From DASVHS01 sp038244815 (lineage in GTDB: Bacteria > Acidobacteriota > Thermoanaerobaculia > Gp7-AA8), in contig JBBRTB010000003.1 of assembly GCA_038244815.1 (NCBI GenBank), forward strand, positions 62,001-126,000: a stretch of DNA of 64,000 nt. The letters are read 5' to 3'. This document shows, in pieces, positions 44,434 to 52,643 of the stretch (the first letter of the stretch is position 1; each line of letters opens with the position of its first letter). The notes under the pieces are model-generated. The model had not been told where the DNA came from. It saw only the letters and a list, made by a program, of their open reading frames with translations, and searched no databases. Position numbers and translations under genes: made by a program.

Positions 44434-45243
44434 GTGGACGTGAGGAAACGTGAGAGAACTCGTTCACGACGTACGGCGGCCAGGTTCGGCCTGTGGCCAC
44501 AGGCATCGATTAGCAATCCCGTGGTCACCGTCGTCGCCGCTCTCGTGATCGCGATCGCGCCGTCCGTGGCACCGGCCGGGCAGACTGGTTCTGTCGCCGA
44601 GGAGCGATTGCACAATGACTGGGCGTTCCTGGAGCGTTATCGCGCCGCCGACGAGGCTTTGCCACCGCCGGCGCGCGCCGAGAAACGCGTGGTGTTCATG
44701 GGCGACTCCATCACCGAGGGATGGGCGCGCTTTTTCGGTGCGGAATTTCCCGGGAAGCCGTACGTGAACCGCGGCATCGACGGGCAGACCACGCCGCAGA
44801 TGCTGGTCCGCTTCCGCCAGGACGTGATCGCATTGAGGCCGGCGGTGGTGGTCATCCTCGCCGGAACGAACGACATCGCCGGCAACACCGGACCGGAGAC
44901 GCTGGAGACGATCGAGAGCAACCTGATGTCGATGGCCGACCTCGCGCGTGCGAACGGAATCGCGGTCGTGCTCTGCTCGGTGCTCCCGGCGGCGCGCTTT
45001 CCATGGCGTCCCGATCTCGCGCCGGCGCAGAAGATCGTCCAACTCAATGCCTGGATCCGCCGATACGCCGCGCGGGACGGTTTGACGCTCGTCGACTTTC
45101 ACGCCGCGATGGCTGACGAGCGGCAGGGGCTGCCTTCCGCTCTGTCAGCCGACGGTGTGCACCCGAACGAGGCCGGTTATCGCATCATGGCGCCGCTGGT
45201 CGAGCGCGGGATTAACACCACGCTGCGCGGCAGGCGTCCGTGA
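44434..45243 (+). CDS. Exported SGNH/GDSL-family hydrolase
   Basis: About 270 residues. Starts are possible at TTG 44431, GTG 44434, 44440 or 44521; the last gives a clean signal peptide (VTVVAALVIAIAPSVAPAG). SGNH blocks: FMGDSITEGW (block I, nucleophile Ser), NRGIDGQT (II, Gly), LAGTNDIAG (III, Asn) and DGVHPNEAGY (V, Asp and His). Members are esterases or acetyl-esterases acting on lipids or polysaccharides. It diverges from the LuxR-hydrolase gene. Confidence 0.88.
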   Translation: MDVRKRERTRSRRTAARFGLWPQASISNPVVTVVAALVIAIAPSVAPAGQTGSVAEERLHNDWAFLERYRAADEALPPPARAEKRVVFMGDSITEGWARFFGAEFPGKPYVNRGIDGQTTPQMLVRFRQDVIALRPAVVVILAGTNDIAGNTGPETLETIESNLMSMADLARANGIAVVLCSVLPAARFPWRPDLAPAQKIVQLNAWIRRYAARDGLTLVDFHAAMADERQGLPSALSADGVHPNEAGYRIMAPLVERGINTTLRGRRP

Positions 45244-45433
45244 CGTCCGCGATCGCTTTCCTCACAACAGTCTGCGGCCGAACACCAGCGCGACCATGGC
45301 CAGACTCACGGCCGCCGATCTCGGTGAGCGGAGGCGACGAACGTGAAGGGATTGGGTCGCCGACGACGTGTGCGCCACGCTCGTGAACCCGCCGCCATTC
45401 AGCGGTAACACAAGTTACCGGGATGTCACACTG

Positions 45434-46312
45434 TCACCGCCGCGCCATCATTCCATCCACGATGCCCAGGAGCTGCGTGAACGCATAACGGAAATGGCCG
45501 CGCATGGCGAACTTCAATGAGTACGTAAGGTCCTCCCCGACCAGAGCGGAGACCTTCCCCACGCCGCGATGCGTCCGCGCCACGATGTAGCGGTTGCGCA
45601 CGCGCATCCTCACCCCACCCCGCCCCAGCCTCCCCGCGCTCGCCGAGCCTCGATGCATCACCAGCGCCTCGGGTACGAGCTTGAACCGCCACCCCCGCTC
45701 GCGCAGCCGGGCACACAACTCCACATCCTCGTAATAGGCGAACAGGTCCGGCCGGAGGATCTCGCCTTTGATCGCCACGTCGCGCAATGCGTTCGTGCGA
45801 TAGAGCGCCGCCGTCGCCGAAATCCCCCACGGTTGTGCGACCTGCTTCAGATTGGCCAGCTTCCGCCCGTGATCCACCTGCCTGAAGGTGCCGTTGTCGA
45901 TCGTCACCCCGGCGCCGTCGACCGTCGTCTTGTCCAGCAGGATGACGCTCTGCACGCCGGCGATCTTCCCCTCGCCACCTACGGCCGGAAGCAATCGCTC
46001 CAGCCACTTCTCCGAAAGCACCGCGTCGTTGTTGATCCAGGCAACGTACGGCGCGCTGACCTCTTTCATGGCCCGGTTGATTCCGCCCGTGAATCCGAGG
46101 TTCGTCTCATTGCGGATGATGGTGTAGGGAATGCGCAGGATGTCTTTCGGCAGGCGCTGGTAGACCGGCAAGCGCGATCCGTTGTCGACGATGATCACGC
46201 GCGTGGGCCGGAGGGTCTGCTCGTCGATGGAGTGAAGGCAGCTCAGGAGTGCTTCGCCGCCGTCCCAGTCGAGGACGATGAAGTCCGTCGCATGCGGCGC
46301 CGCTGCACTCAT
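45434..46312 (-). CDS. Glycosyltransferase family 2 (rhamnosyltransferase-like)
   Basis: 293 codons from the ATG at 46312, after AAGGTGATGCG. GT-A fold: DFIVLDWDGGEALLSCLHSI, VIIVDNGS and NETNLGFTGGINRAM lead to the metal-site motif WINNDAVLSEKW, where NND replaces the usual DxD as in WbbL-type rhamnosyltransferases. YYEDVELCARLRERGWRF is the acceptor-side ED motif. It probably adds a sugar to surface glycan on the cytoplasmic side. Confidence 0.88.
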   Translation of the reverse strand: MSAAAPHATDFIVLDWDGGEALLSCLHSIDEQTLRPTRVIIVDNGSRLPVYQRLPKDILRIPYTIIRNETNLGFTGGINRAMKEVSAPYVAWINNDAVLSEKWLERLLPAVGGEGKIAGVQSVILLDKTTVDGAGVTIDNGTFRQVDHGRKLANLKQVAQPWGISATAALYRTNALRDVAIKGEILRPDLFAYYEDVELCARLRERGWRFKLVPEALVMHRGSASAGRLGRGGVRMRVRNRYIVARTHRGVGKVSALVGEDLTYSLKFAMRGHFRYAFTQLLGIVDGMMARR

Positions 46313-46380
46313 CGCATCACCTTCAGGATCATGGGGTGCCGCGCGACTATACAGAAGATTGAGCCCTTGACTGGCCACTC

Positions 46381-46416
46381 CGTAAGCAGTACCTTACGGT
46401 AAGTGCTTACTTACCA
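46381..46416. promoter_or_regulatory. Putative ArsR operator: nested inverted repeats of GTAAG/CTTAC
   Basis: Two adjacent inverted repeats: CGTAAG-6 nt-CTTACG (46381-46398) and GTAAG-2 nt-CTTAC (46399-46410), with TTACC after. They overlap the GTG start of the ArsR-family gene at 46403, the position expected for autorepression. Which repeat is bound cannot be told from sequence. Confidence 0.55.
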
Positions 46417-46717
46417 ACAACAGTTCGAAGCGCTCGCCGACGGGACCCGCCGCGCCATTCTCGCGAAGTTGATCGACGGCCCGATTGCGGTCGGAGAGCT
46501 GGCCAGCGATTTCCCGATCAGCCGGCCGGCCATCTCGCAGCACCTCCGCGTTCTGAAGGATGCAGGTCTCGTCAGCGACAGCGCATCAGGCAACCGCCGT
46601 CTCTATGCCATCGACATGACCGGCTTCAACTCGCTGCGGGAGTACTTCGACCAGTTCTGGGATCAGGCACTCGCAGCATTCAAACGAAAAGCAGATGAGC
46701 AGGAGGAAGCAAGATGA
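46403..46717 (+). CDS. ArsR family winged-helix transcriptional repressor
   Basis: 104 residues, GTG start inside the predicted operator. The winged-helix segment is QFEALADGTRRAILAKLIDG, VGELASDFPISRPAISQHLR and VLKDAGLVSDSASGNRRLYA. No metal-binding CxC is present, so it belongs to the ArsR-SRPBCC branch that controls a linked SRPBCC protein rather than the arsenic sensors. It overlaps that SRPBCC gene by ATGA. Confidence 0.92.
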   Translation: MLTYQQQFEALADGTRRAILAKLIDGPIAVGELASDFPISRPAISQHLRVLKDAGLVSDSASGNRRLYAIDMTGFNSLREYFDQFWDQALAAFKRKADEQEEAR

Positions 46718-47109
46718 CCACCAGCGCGACTGCCACGACTCCGATCAACGGCTCGGTCCGGAAGAGCATCGTCGTCAGGACGGACGTCGATCGGGCCTTT
46801 CGTTTGTTCACCGATGGCCTGGACTCGTGGTGGCCGCGCAGCCATCACATCGGCAAGTCGCCGATGACGAAGGCCTTGATCGAAGGCCATGCGGGCGGTC
46901 GTTGCTACAGCTTGCAGGAAGACGGAACCGACTGCCAGTGGGGCTCGATCCTGGTCTGGGAGCCGCCCCACCGTTTTGTGATGGCCTGGCAGATCACGCA
47001 CGAGTGCGGATCAGCGATGCGCACCGCGGTCGACTCGCCGGGGGGATGGGAGACTCTCCTCCAGCTCTTCGCCGAACGTGTGCACGCGCCGGAGCAGCAG
47101 GGCCGATAG
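46714..47109 (+). CDS. SRPBCC (AHSA1-like) protein with an apparent internal deletion
   Basis: 131 residues. The first ~95 follow the SRPBCC/ATPase-activator-homolog pattern (VRKSIVVRTDVDRAFRLFTD, WWPRSHHIG, EPPHRFVMAWQIT). The tail VDSPGGWETLLQLFAERVH is the usual C-terminal helix. Between WQIT and CGSAM, roughly 40 residues normally found in the family (the strands ending near 'HRxFERHG') are missing in frame. The ligand cavity would therefore be incomplete. It is coupled to the ArsR gene. Confidence 0.8.
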   Translation: MTTSATATTPINGSVRKSIVVRTDVDRAFRLFTDGLDSWWPRSHHIGKSPMTKALIEGHAGGRCYSLQEDGTDCQWGSILVWEPPHRFVMAWQITHECGSAMRTAVDSPGGWETLLQLFAERVHAPEQQGR

Positions 47110-47211
47110 GGACAGACCGGGACGTTTGTCCCGTGTGATTCGGGTGAGAGTCCGTCGATCCGGGACAAAGCGCCCATACCGCTCTGCCGCACGGGGAGCG
47201 ATCTTGAGCGC

Positions 47212-48045
47212 ATGAACAAGCGAATCGTATTTTTCGTCTACGGAGTGGTCTGCTACGCAATCTTCCTGGCCACCATCCTCTACGCGATTGGTTTCGTCGG
47301 GGACTTCGCCGTCCCCACGGCCCTGGACGGACCGCGACAGGGACCGCTCGCCGCCGGCATCGCCATCGACGCGGCGCTGCTGGGGATTTTCGCCATTCAG
47401 CACAGCGTCATGGCCAGGCGTTGGTTCAAGGAGCGCTGGACGCGGATCGTGCCGCAACCGATCGAACGATCGACCTACGTTCTGTTCGCCAGTCTTGCGC
47501 TCATCCTTCTTTTCAGCCAATGGCGCCCCCTGGGAGGAATAGTGTGGTCGATCGAAGATCCGACGGCGCGCGTCGCGCTGCGGACGATGTTCGGTTTCGG
47601 CTGGGCACTCGTTTTCCTGGCCACATTCCTCATCAATCACTTCGACCTGTTCGGCTTGCGACAGGTCTGGCTGAACCTGCGCAACCGGCCATACACCAAG
47701 GTCAAACTGGGAGTGCCCGGACCGTATCGACTGGTGCGTCACCCGCTCTACGTCGGGTTCCTGTTTGCGTTCTGGATGACGCCGGTGATGACGTACGCGC
47801 ATCTGCTGTTCGCGATCGCCACGACCGCGTACATCCTTCTGGCGATCCAGTTCGAGGAGCGGGACCTCATCCACGAGCATGGTCAGTCCTATGAGGACTA
47901 TCGCCGGCGCGTACCGATGCTCGTCCCGTTCACGCGGACAGTCGGCCGTCAGAAGCTGGAGAAAATCGGCGCCGCGGCATTGCTGGCGTTCCTCATCAAA
48001 GGCATCGTGTGGCTCGCGATCGCGGGTGCGGTCGTGTGGCGGTAG
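47212..48045 (+). CDS. mddA: Methanethiol S-methyltransferase (MddA-like) of the isoprenylcysteine methyltransferase superfamily
   Basis: 277 residues with about six helices. Strongly MddA-like blocks: IFAIQHSVMARRWFKERWTR, PIERSTYVLFASLALILLF, FLINHFDLFGLRQVWLNLR and the SAM-binding GPYRLVRHPLYVGFLFAFW with FEERDLIHEHGQSYEDYRRR. MddA methylates methanethiol to dimethyl sulfide. Other NnrU/ICMT-like methyltransferases are the alternative, but this set of blocks is characteristic. It is a single gene with a strong terminator behind it. Confidence 0.82.
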   Translation: MNKRIVFFVYGVVCYAIFLATILYAIGFVGDFAVPTALDGPRQGPLAAGIAIDAALLGIFAIQHSVMARRWFKERWTRIVPQPIERSTYVLFASLALILLFSQWRPLGGIVWSIEDPTARVALRTMFGFGWALVFLATFLINHFDLFGLRQVWLNLRNRPYTKVKLGVPGPYRLVRHPLYVGFLFAFWMTPVMTYAHLLFAIATTAYILLAIQFEERDLIHEHGQSYEDYRRRVPMLVPFTRTVGRQKLEKIGAAALLAFLIKGIVWLAIAGAVVWR

Positions 48046-48057
48046 GATGCAACCCCA

Positions 48058-48089
48058 GAATTCGGGCGGTCATTTGGCCGCCCGAATTC
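48058..48089. terminator. Strong hairpin terminator between convergent genes
   Basis: Twelve-bp perfect stem GAATTCGGGCGG / CCGCCCGAATTC with an 8-nt loop, followed by GTTTT on the plus strand. It lies 13 nt after the MddA-like stop and 33 nt from the end of the M20 peptidase gene, so it can serve both. Confidence 0.8.
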
Positions 48090-48121
48090 GTTTTGGAAGC
48101 ATGGCGCGATTCGCGCCTCGA

Positions 48122-49426
48122 TCATCGACCTCGAGCCAGTCGTAACAGCAGCACTGCCGCGCGTTTCGTCTGCACGGGAAGCGTCGAGAGATCCGCGGTC
48201 TCCCCCGGCGAGTGATCGTCGTGACCCTTGAGACCGGCCGCGTCGATGATGGAGCCGGCCTCGCCGGCGATGAACGCCACGTCCGCGGCGCCGGCCTTGT
48301 CGGGACTGGTCGCCGAAACGGGTCCGAGCCCGAGGTCCTGGCTGGCGCGGTCGTAGCGGTTGAGAAGAGCGAGATTGCCTTCGGTCGGAGCGAGCGGCGG
48401 ATAGCCGGGCTCGAACCGGATCTCGGCATGGGTGGGCGGAGCGGAGGCCGCCACGGCAGCGCGCATGGTCTCTTCCGCGCTGTGAAACTGTTCCATCGTC
48501 AGCGCCCGGAGATCGCCGGTGACGATCACGCGCGCAGGGATGACGTTGGTCTTCCCGAACGCCGTGCCGCGCGCCTCGGCCACGTTCATCTCGACGGTCG
48601 TCCCGCCGACGATCGCCGAGGGGTTGAACGTCAGGTGCGGCTGGCCGGCGAGTCTCTCGCGAAACGTATCGAGGATGCGCGCCGTCTCGAAGATCGCTCC
48701 GTTGCCGAATTCCTGGTTGAAGATCTGCGAAGAGTGTCCGGTGGCTCCCGTGACGGTGAGCTCCCACTCGGTGGTACCGCGCCGCGCCACGATGGCGTGC
48801 GCGGGATCGCCGTCACCGTCTTCGAATCCGATGGCGAAGCGGGCGCCTTTGGCCGCGTCGATCAGCGCCTGCCGTGCTTTGCTCAGAGGGAGGCCGGCGT
48901 CCTCCTCGTCACCGGTCATCACCACGATGACGTTCATCGATTTCAATCGACGGGTTGCCTGCAGCGCCTTCAACGCCTGGACGATGATGACGTCTCCACC
49001 TTTCATGTCGATGACGCCCGGTCCGCGCGCCGTCGTGGCGTCGATGCGCTCGAACTTCTGAAACGGGCTGTCCGGCTCGAACACGGTGTCGAGATGACCG
49101 ATCAGAAGGATGCGCGGTCCCGGTCCTGGATGATCGGCAACGAGATGTCCGGCGCGATGGACGTCGTCTTCCGAGGCCCAGTGCGTCTGGAAGCCGAGAG
49201 CATCGAATTCGGCGCGGAAGATCCGGCCTACCTCACGCACTCCGGCCAGATTGTGTGTGCCGCTGTTGATGTTGACCACGCGCTCGAGGAGGGCCAGCCC
49301 TTCGTCGTTGTGGGCGTCGACGGACTTTGCGATGGCGCGTTCGGTGGAATCGAGGTGCGAAGGCGATGGCGCAGCGAGCTGCGGAGAGGCCAGCAGCAGC
49401 AGGATCAGACTGACTCTGGAGATCAT
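48122..49426 (-). CDS. Exported M20-family metallopeptidase (glutamate carboxypeptidase-like)
   Basis: 434 residues with a signal peptide (VSLILLLLASPQLAAP). M20 signatures: LLIGHLDTVFE (metal His and catalytic Asp), GPGVIDMKGGD (bridging Asp), VVMTGDEEDAG (catalytic and metal Glu), and HSPGE near the C terminus (metal His). The insertion domain (GHSSQIFNQEFGNGAIFE) is present. It resembles carboxypeptidase G2-like enzymes that remove C-terminal glutamate from peptides or folates. The start is set by a leaderless-type promoter. Confidence 0.9.
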   Translation of the reverse strand: MISRVSLILLLLASPQLAAPSPSHLDSTERAIAKSVDAHNDEGLALLERVVNINSGTHNLAGVREVGRIFRAEFDALGFQTHWASEDDVHRAGHLVADHPGPGPRILLIGHLDTVFEPDSPFQKFERIDATTARGPGVIDMKGGDVIIVQALKALQATRRLKSMNVIVVMTGDEEDAGLPLSKARQALIDAAKGARFAIGFEDGDGDPAHAIVARRGTTEWELTVTGATGHSSQIFNQEFGNGAIFETARILDTFRERLAGQPHLTFNPSAIVGGTTVEMNVAEARGTAFGKTNVIPARVIVTGDLRALTMEQFHSAEETMRAAVAASAPPTHAEIRFEPGYPPLAPTEGNLALLNRYDRASQDLGLGPVSATSPDKAGAADVAFIAGEAGSIIDAAGLKGHDDHSPGETADLSTLPVQTKRAAVLLLRLARGR

Positions 49427-49432
49427 GGCCGC

Positions 49433-49438
49433 ATTCTG
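49433..49438 (-). promoter_or_regulatory. -10-like hexamer CAGAAT of a leaderless-type promoter (M20 peptidase)
   Basis: Read on the minus strand, CAGAAT lies 6 nt before the ATG at 49426, preceded by TGA. There is no Shine-Dalgarno sequence. Confidence 0.35.
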
Positions 49439-49511
49439 TCAGATGTCCTATCCCCGTTCCTGGCCGCCAGAGAGACAATGCCATGCCGTCATCAGCCTGA
49501 GGAGGAAACCT

Positions 49512-49988
49512 GTGAATCCCGATTCGTCTCTGCGAAAACACCTCGTCGATCTGCTCACGGGCCAGAACGCACACGCCAATTTCGAATCCGCAATCAAAGA
49601 CGTACCGCCGGGAATCCGCGGCGTGCGCCCGCCCGGCGCGGAGCATTCGCTCTGGGAAACGCTCGAGCACCTGCGCATCGCGCAGTGGGACATCCTCGAG
49701 TTCAGCCGCGACCCCGGGCATGTGTCTCCGGAATGGCCGTCGGGCTACTGGCCGGCATCGCCGGCACCGGCCGAAGACAAGGAGTGGGACAGAAGCGTGC
49801 AGTCGTTCCGCGACGACCTGCGCGCGATGGCCGCACTGGTCGAGGATGAATCGAACGATCTCCACGCCACGATTCCTCACGGCAGCGGCCAGACGCTCCT
49901 GCGCGAAGCGCTTCTCGTGGCCGACCACAACGCCTACCACGTGGGTCAGTTCGTCCAGCTGCGCCAGTTACTCGACGCCTGGAAGTGA
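49512..49988 (+). CDS. DinB-like four-helix protein
   Basis: 158 residues, GTG start with GGAGG six nt upstream. The DinB/YfiT metal site is visible as a histidine in LWETLEHLRIAQWDI and two in VADHNAYHVGQFVQLRQ. Members are often thiol-dependent transferases or metal-binding proteins of unknown substrate. Single gene between the M20 peptidase and the 3D-domain gene. Confidence 0.85.
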   Translation: MNPDSSLRKHLVDLLTGQNAHANFESAIKDVPPGIRGVRPPGAEHSLWETLEHLRIAQWDILEFSRDPGHVSPEWPSGYWPASPAPAEDKEWDRSVQSFRDDLRAMAALVEDESNDLHATIPHGSGQTLLREALLVADHNAYHVGQFVQLRQLLDAWK

Positions 49989-50002
49989 GGCAGCCCGCCC
50001 GA

Positions 50003-50620
50003 TCAGGGCCGGCAACCGGTGGTGCTGCCGGCGTCGTAGACCGTCACGTGCGAGCGCGAGCCGTAACCCTTCCGGACGAACGGCCGCATCCCGCGCGGCC
50101 CGCTGCCGGCGAACATGTCGATGTGCCTGCCTCGAAAATGGCCGGAGTCGCTGGCGATGAACATGCCGTCGTGAATCGTGCCGTCGGGAAGCCGCGCTCC
50201 CTTCAGTTGCGGGATGTAGATCCTCGACCCGATCTTCACGAAATGCGGATCGACGGCGATGGTGCGCAGAGGAATGAGCGGGCAACCGTTGGTGGCCAGA
50301 CCGTACTTCGCGCTGGTGACGCGAAAGCGGCTCTCGCCCCTGACTCTTTTGATGTACCCCACCGTCCGCCCATCCCGCAGCACACCGGTTCCCTGCCGGA
50401 CCAGATCGATCTTGAAGCGCCTGCTGGTGTGGGCGATCACATGCCCGGCCGGATCGCGAATCACGTCCGCGCTCTTCCCTCGATACCGCGACGACGATTC
50501 GTCGATGCTCCAGTAGAACGTCATGAGCGCGCGGCCGACCTTTCGATGCTCCGCGTAGGCGGTGCCGCCGCAGAGAAAGAGAAGAACGACAAGAAGCGCG
50601 GCTGGCCGTCGTGAGGACAA
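50003..50620 (-). CDS. Exported 3D-domain protein (MltA-C-terminal/YorM-like fold)
   Basis: 206 codons from the TTG at 50620. The signal peptide is SSRRPAALLVVLLFLCGGTA. The C-terminal third is a 3D domain: IAVDPHFVKIGSRIYIPQ, HDGMFIASDSGHFRGRHIDM with the three aspartates, and a terminal hydrophobic strand. 3D domains occur in lytic transglycosylases and cell-wall hydrolases (MltA, Rpf2/YuiC), so a peptidoglycan role is likely. The start is supported by a -10 element placed for a leaderless mRNA. Confidence 0.82.
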   Translation of the reverse strand: MSSRRPAALLVVLLFLCGGTAYAEHRKVGRALMTFYWSIDESSSRYRGKSADVIRDPAGHVIAHTSRRFKIDLVRQGTGVLRDGRTVGYIKRVRGESRFRVTSAKYGLATNGCPLIPLRTIAVDPHFVKIGSRIYIPQLKGARLPDGTIHDGMFIASDSGHFRGRHIDMFAGSGPRGMRPFVRKGYGSRSHVTVYDAGSTTGCRP

Positions 50621-50629
50621 TGCCTCGCG

Positions 50630-50635
50630 AATATA
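50630..50635 (-). promoter_or_regulatory. -10 hexamer TATATT of a leaderless-type promoter (3D-domain gene)
   Basis: Read on the minus strand, TATATT lies 9 nt before the TTG at 50620, the same arrangement as TATACT and TTG at 14453-14468. Confidence 0.4.
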
Positions 50636-50726
50636 ACGTATCGATCGCCAGGAGACGCGCGATCCGCACTGCCTCGAAAAGCCTGAGACCGGCCCGCCGC
50701 TCGGCTGCGCTACCCTGTGCCTCACG

Positions 50727-51704
50727 ATGAGACACGCGTTCGTCACAGGGGCGACCGGATTCGTCGGCCGCCATCTCGTCGGGCAACTCGTCCCCGCCGG
50801 ATGGAAAATCACCGCGCTCGTGCGCGATCCCGCCGCCGCCCCGTTCCTGCTCCGGCCGGAGGTGACCACGGTGAGAGGATCGATCACCGATCGCGATTCC
50901 GTCTTCGCCGCGCTTCCCACGGACGTCGACGCGGTCTTCCACGTCGCCGGAAACACCAGTCTCTGGTCCGGAGGTGCGGCGGAGCAGACGCGCGTCAATG
51001 TCGAGGGAACGCGCAACGTCGTCGAAGCAGCGCTGGCCAGGGGAGCGCGAAAGCTCATCGCCACCTCGAGCATCGCCGCGTACGGCATGCACGACGGGCC
51101 GGTGACCGAGGAGACGCGCTCGAACGCGCTCTCGACGGACATCAACTATTACCGGACGAAGTGGCTCGCCGAGGAGGAAGTGCGCAAGGGTGTGAGCGGC
51201 GGTCTCGATGCCACGATCATCAATCCCTCGCACATCATCGGGCCGTACGATCGGAGGAACTGGTCGCGGATGATCTCCCTCGTTGCTCGTGGCAAGCTTC
51301 CGGGCGTACCGCCCGGCTCGGGATCGTTCTGTCATGCGCCCGAGGTCGCCGCCGCTCACATCGCTGCCGTCGATCGCGGACGCCGCGGCGAGAACTACCT
51401 CCTCGGCGGGACCGACGCCACGTACCTGGAGATGGTGACCATCATCGGGCGCCTCACGGGGAGGAAGACGCCGAAGCGGGCCATGCCCGGGTTCGTTCTC
51501 CGCGCCGTCGGCACGATCAACGACTGGATCTCGCTGATCACGAAGCGGGAGCCGGAGATCACGCGGGAAGGAGCGGCGCTCGTGTCGCACCACGTGATCG
51601 CCGACTGCTCCAAAGCGGAGAGGGAGCTCGGCTACCGGCGAGTGGACCTCCAAGCGATGCTGGCCAGTTGCTACGACTGGATGCGGCGGGAACAGCTGGT
51701 GTGA
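50727..51704 (+). CDS. NAD-dependent epimerase/dehydratase family (extended SDR)
   Basis: 325 residues. The Rossmann motif is FVTGATGFVGRHLV at the N terminus. HVAGNTSLWSG and the catalytic SSIAAYG with YYRTKW (Tyr-x-x-x-Lys) are intact. It resembles dihydroflavonol-reductase-like/NAD-dependent hopanoid-type SDRs rather than sugar epimerases. A TACCCT hexamer lies 10 nt before the ATG, so this may also be a leaderless transcript. Confidence 0.87.
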   Translation: MRHAFVTGATGFVGRHLVGQLVPAGWKITALVRDPAAAPFLLRPEVTTVRGSITDRDSVFAALPTDVDAVFHVAGNTSLWSGGAAEQTRVNVEGTRNVVEAALARGARKLIATSSIAAYGMHDGPVTEETRSNALSTDINYYRTKWLAEEEVRKGVSGGLDATIINPSHIIGPYDRRNWSRMISLVARGKLPGVPPGSGSFCHAPEVAAAHIAAVDRGRRGENYLLGGTDATYLEMVTIIGRLTGRKTPKRAMPGFVLRAVGTINDWISLITKREPEITREGAALVSHHVIADCSKAERELGYRRVDLQAMLASCYDWMRREQLV

Positions 51705-51768
51705 GCGACGTTCTATTTCGCTGCCGCGCGTGGATCGCGACGGGCAATCACCACGCCCGTACCACCGC

Positions 51769-51774
51769 TATACT
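51769..51774 (+). promoter_or_regulatory. -10 hexamer TATACT of a leaderless-type promoter (nucleotidyltransferase pair)
   Basis: TATACT lies 8 nt before the ATG at 51783. This is one of the cleanest examples of the pattern, with no Shine-Dalgarno sequence. Confidence 0.5.
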
Positions 51775-51782
51775 CATCGGTC

Positions 51783-52058
51783 ATGAACGAGTCGGCCCTG
51801 CCGGGCAACGATCTGATCAGGGAAGGAATCCGGGACCTCAAGCACGGTCTCCGGACGCCGGCGGCACTGCTCGTGCTGATCGGTGCAGAACGACTGCGCA
51901 GATCCGGTGTCGACGTACCCGATGTGGAGATCGACGAACCCGAGCATCAGTTGTACGCGGTTCTGGCACGGGAGAATCCGGACTCCGCGCATTCGCGATA
52001 CAACGCGCTGATCCGGCAACTCGTCAGCTTCGAGCGAGCCGCCGAATGCGCCGCCTAG
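51783..52058 (+). CDS. Small protein of unknown function preceding a nucleotidyltransferase-like gene
   Basis: 91 residues, largely helical (LIREGIRDLKHGLRTPAALL VLIGAERLRR; HSRYNALIRQLVSFERAAECA). No known family is recognised. It overlaps the next gene by 13 nt, so the two are a unit. In many accessory regions a small helical protein before a nucleotidyltransferase is the partner (antitoxin or antidote); here that is inference. Confidence 0.6.
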   Translation: MNESALPGNDLIREGIRDLKHGLRTPAALLVLIGAERLRRSGVDVPDVEIDEPEHQLYAVLARENPDSAHSRYNALIRQLVSFERAAECAA

Positions 52059-52582
52059 CCGACAAAGCGCGCATCCTGCGATTCATGTCTATCCTCGGAC
52101 GCGAAGCCCGACACGAGTCGCGCGTCTATCTCACGGGCGGGGCGAGCGCCGTTCTGCTGGAATGGCGCGACACGACCATCGACGTCGATCTCGAGATGAG
52201 ACCCGAGGTCGACGAAGTCCTGCGCGCCATCCCGCGCCTCAAAGAGGAGCTCGAGATCAACGTGGAGCTGGCCTCGCCGGGGCATTTCATCCCGGAGCTC
52301 CCCGGATGGGAGGAACGCAGTCCGTTTATCGCCCGGGAAGGAACGCTCTCCTTTCATCACTACGACTTTTACGCGCAAGCGCTCTCCAAGATCGAGCGCT
52401 CGCACGCCCGCGATTTGACCGATGTGCGCGAGATGCATGCCCGCGGCCTCATCGAACCGGCTTCGCTGCTCCGCTGGTTCGATTCGATCGAACCACGGCT
52501 CTATCGCTTCCCGGCCCTCGATCCCCGTGCGTTCCGAGCCTCGGTCGAACGAACGGTTGCAGCTCTTCAGGCGTCGCGGTAA
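52046..52582 (+). CDS. Nucleotidyltransferase-fold protein (DUF6036-like)
   Basis: 178 residues (ATG 52046; a second ATG at 52085). The segment YLTGGASAVLLEWRDTTIDV followed by DL resembles the GG/S...D-x-D catalytic site of minimal nucleotidyltransferases such as the AbiEii and DUF6036 groups. The helical C-terminal half (FYAQALSKIERSHARDLTDV) matches those families' habit of ending in an 'AL.K..R....D..D' pattern. It may be the toxin or enzyme of a two-gene unit with the small upstream protein. The GHKL operon begins 62 nt downstream. Confidence 0.65.
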   Translation: MRRLADKARILRFMSILGREARHESRVYLTGGASAVLLEWRDTTIDVDLEMRPEVDEVLRAIPRLKEELEINVELASPGHFIPELPGWEERSPFIAREGTLSFHHYDFYAQALSKIERSHARDLTDVREMHARGLIEPASLLRWFDSIEPRLYRFPALDPRAFRASVERTVAALQASR

Positions 52583-52643
52583 CGGTTCCTGCAGCCGCGC
52601 CGGGTCCGGGCACGGCGCGTTTGCGTAGAATATCGGCATATCC

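Noticed and set aside
45244..45433. Possible C-terminal sorting-signal tail on the minus strand
   Set aside because: A short hydrophobic-plus-arginine end (SLAMVALVFGRRLL) can be read, but there is no gene body before it.
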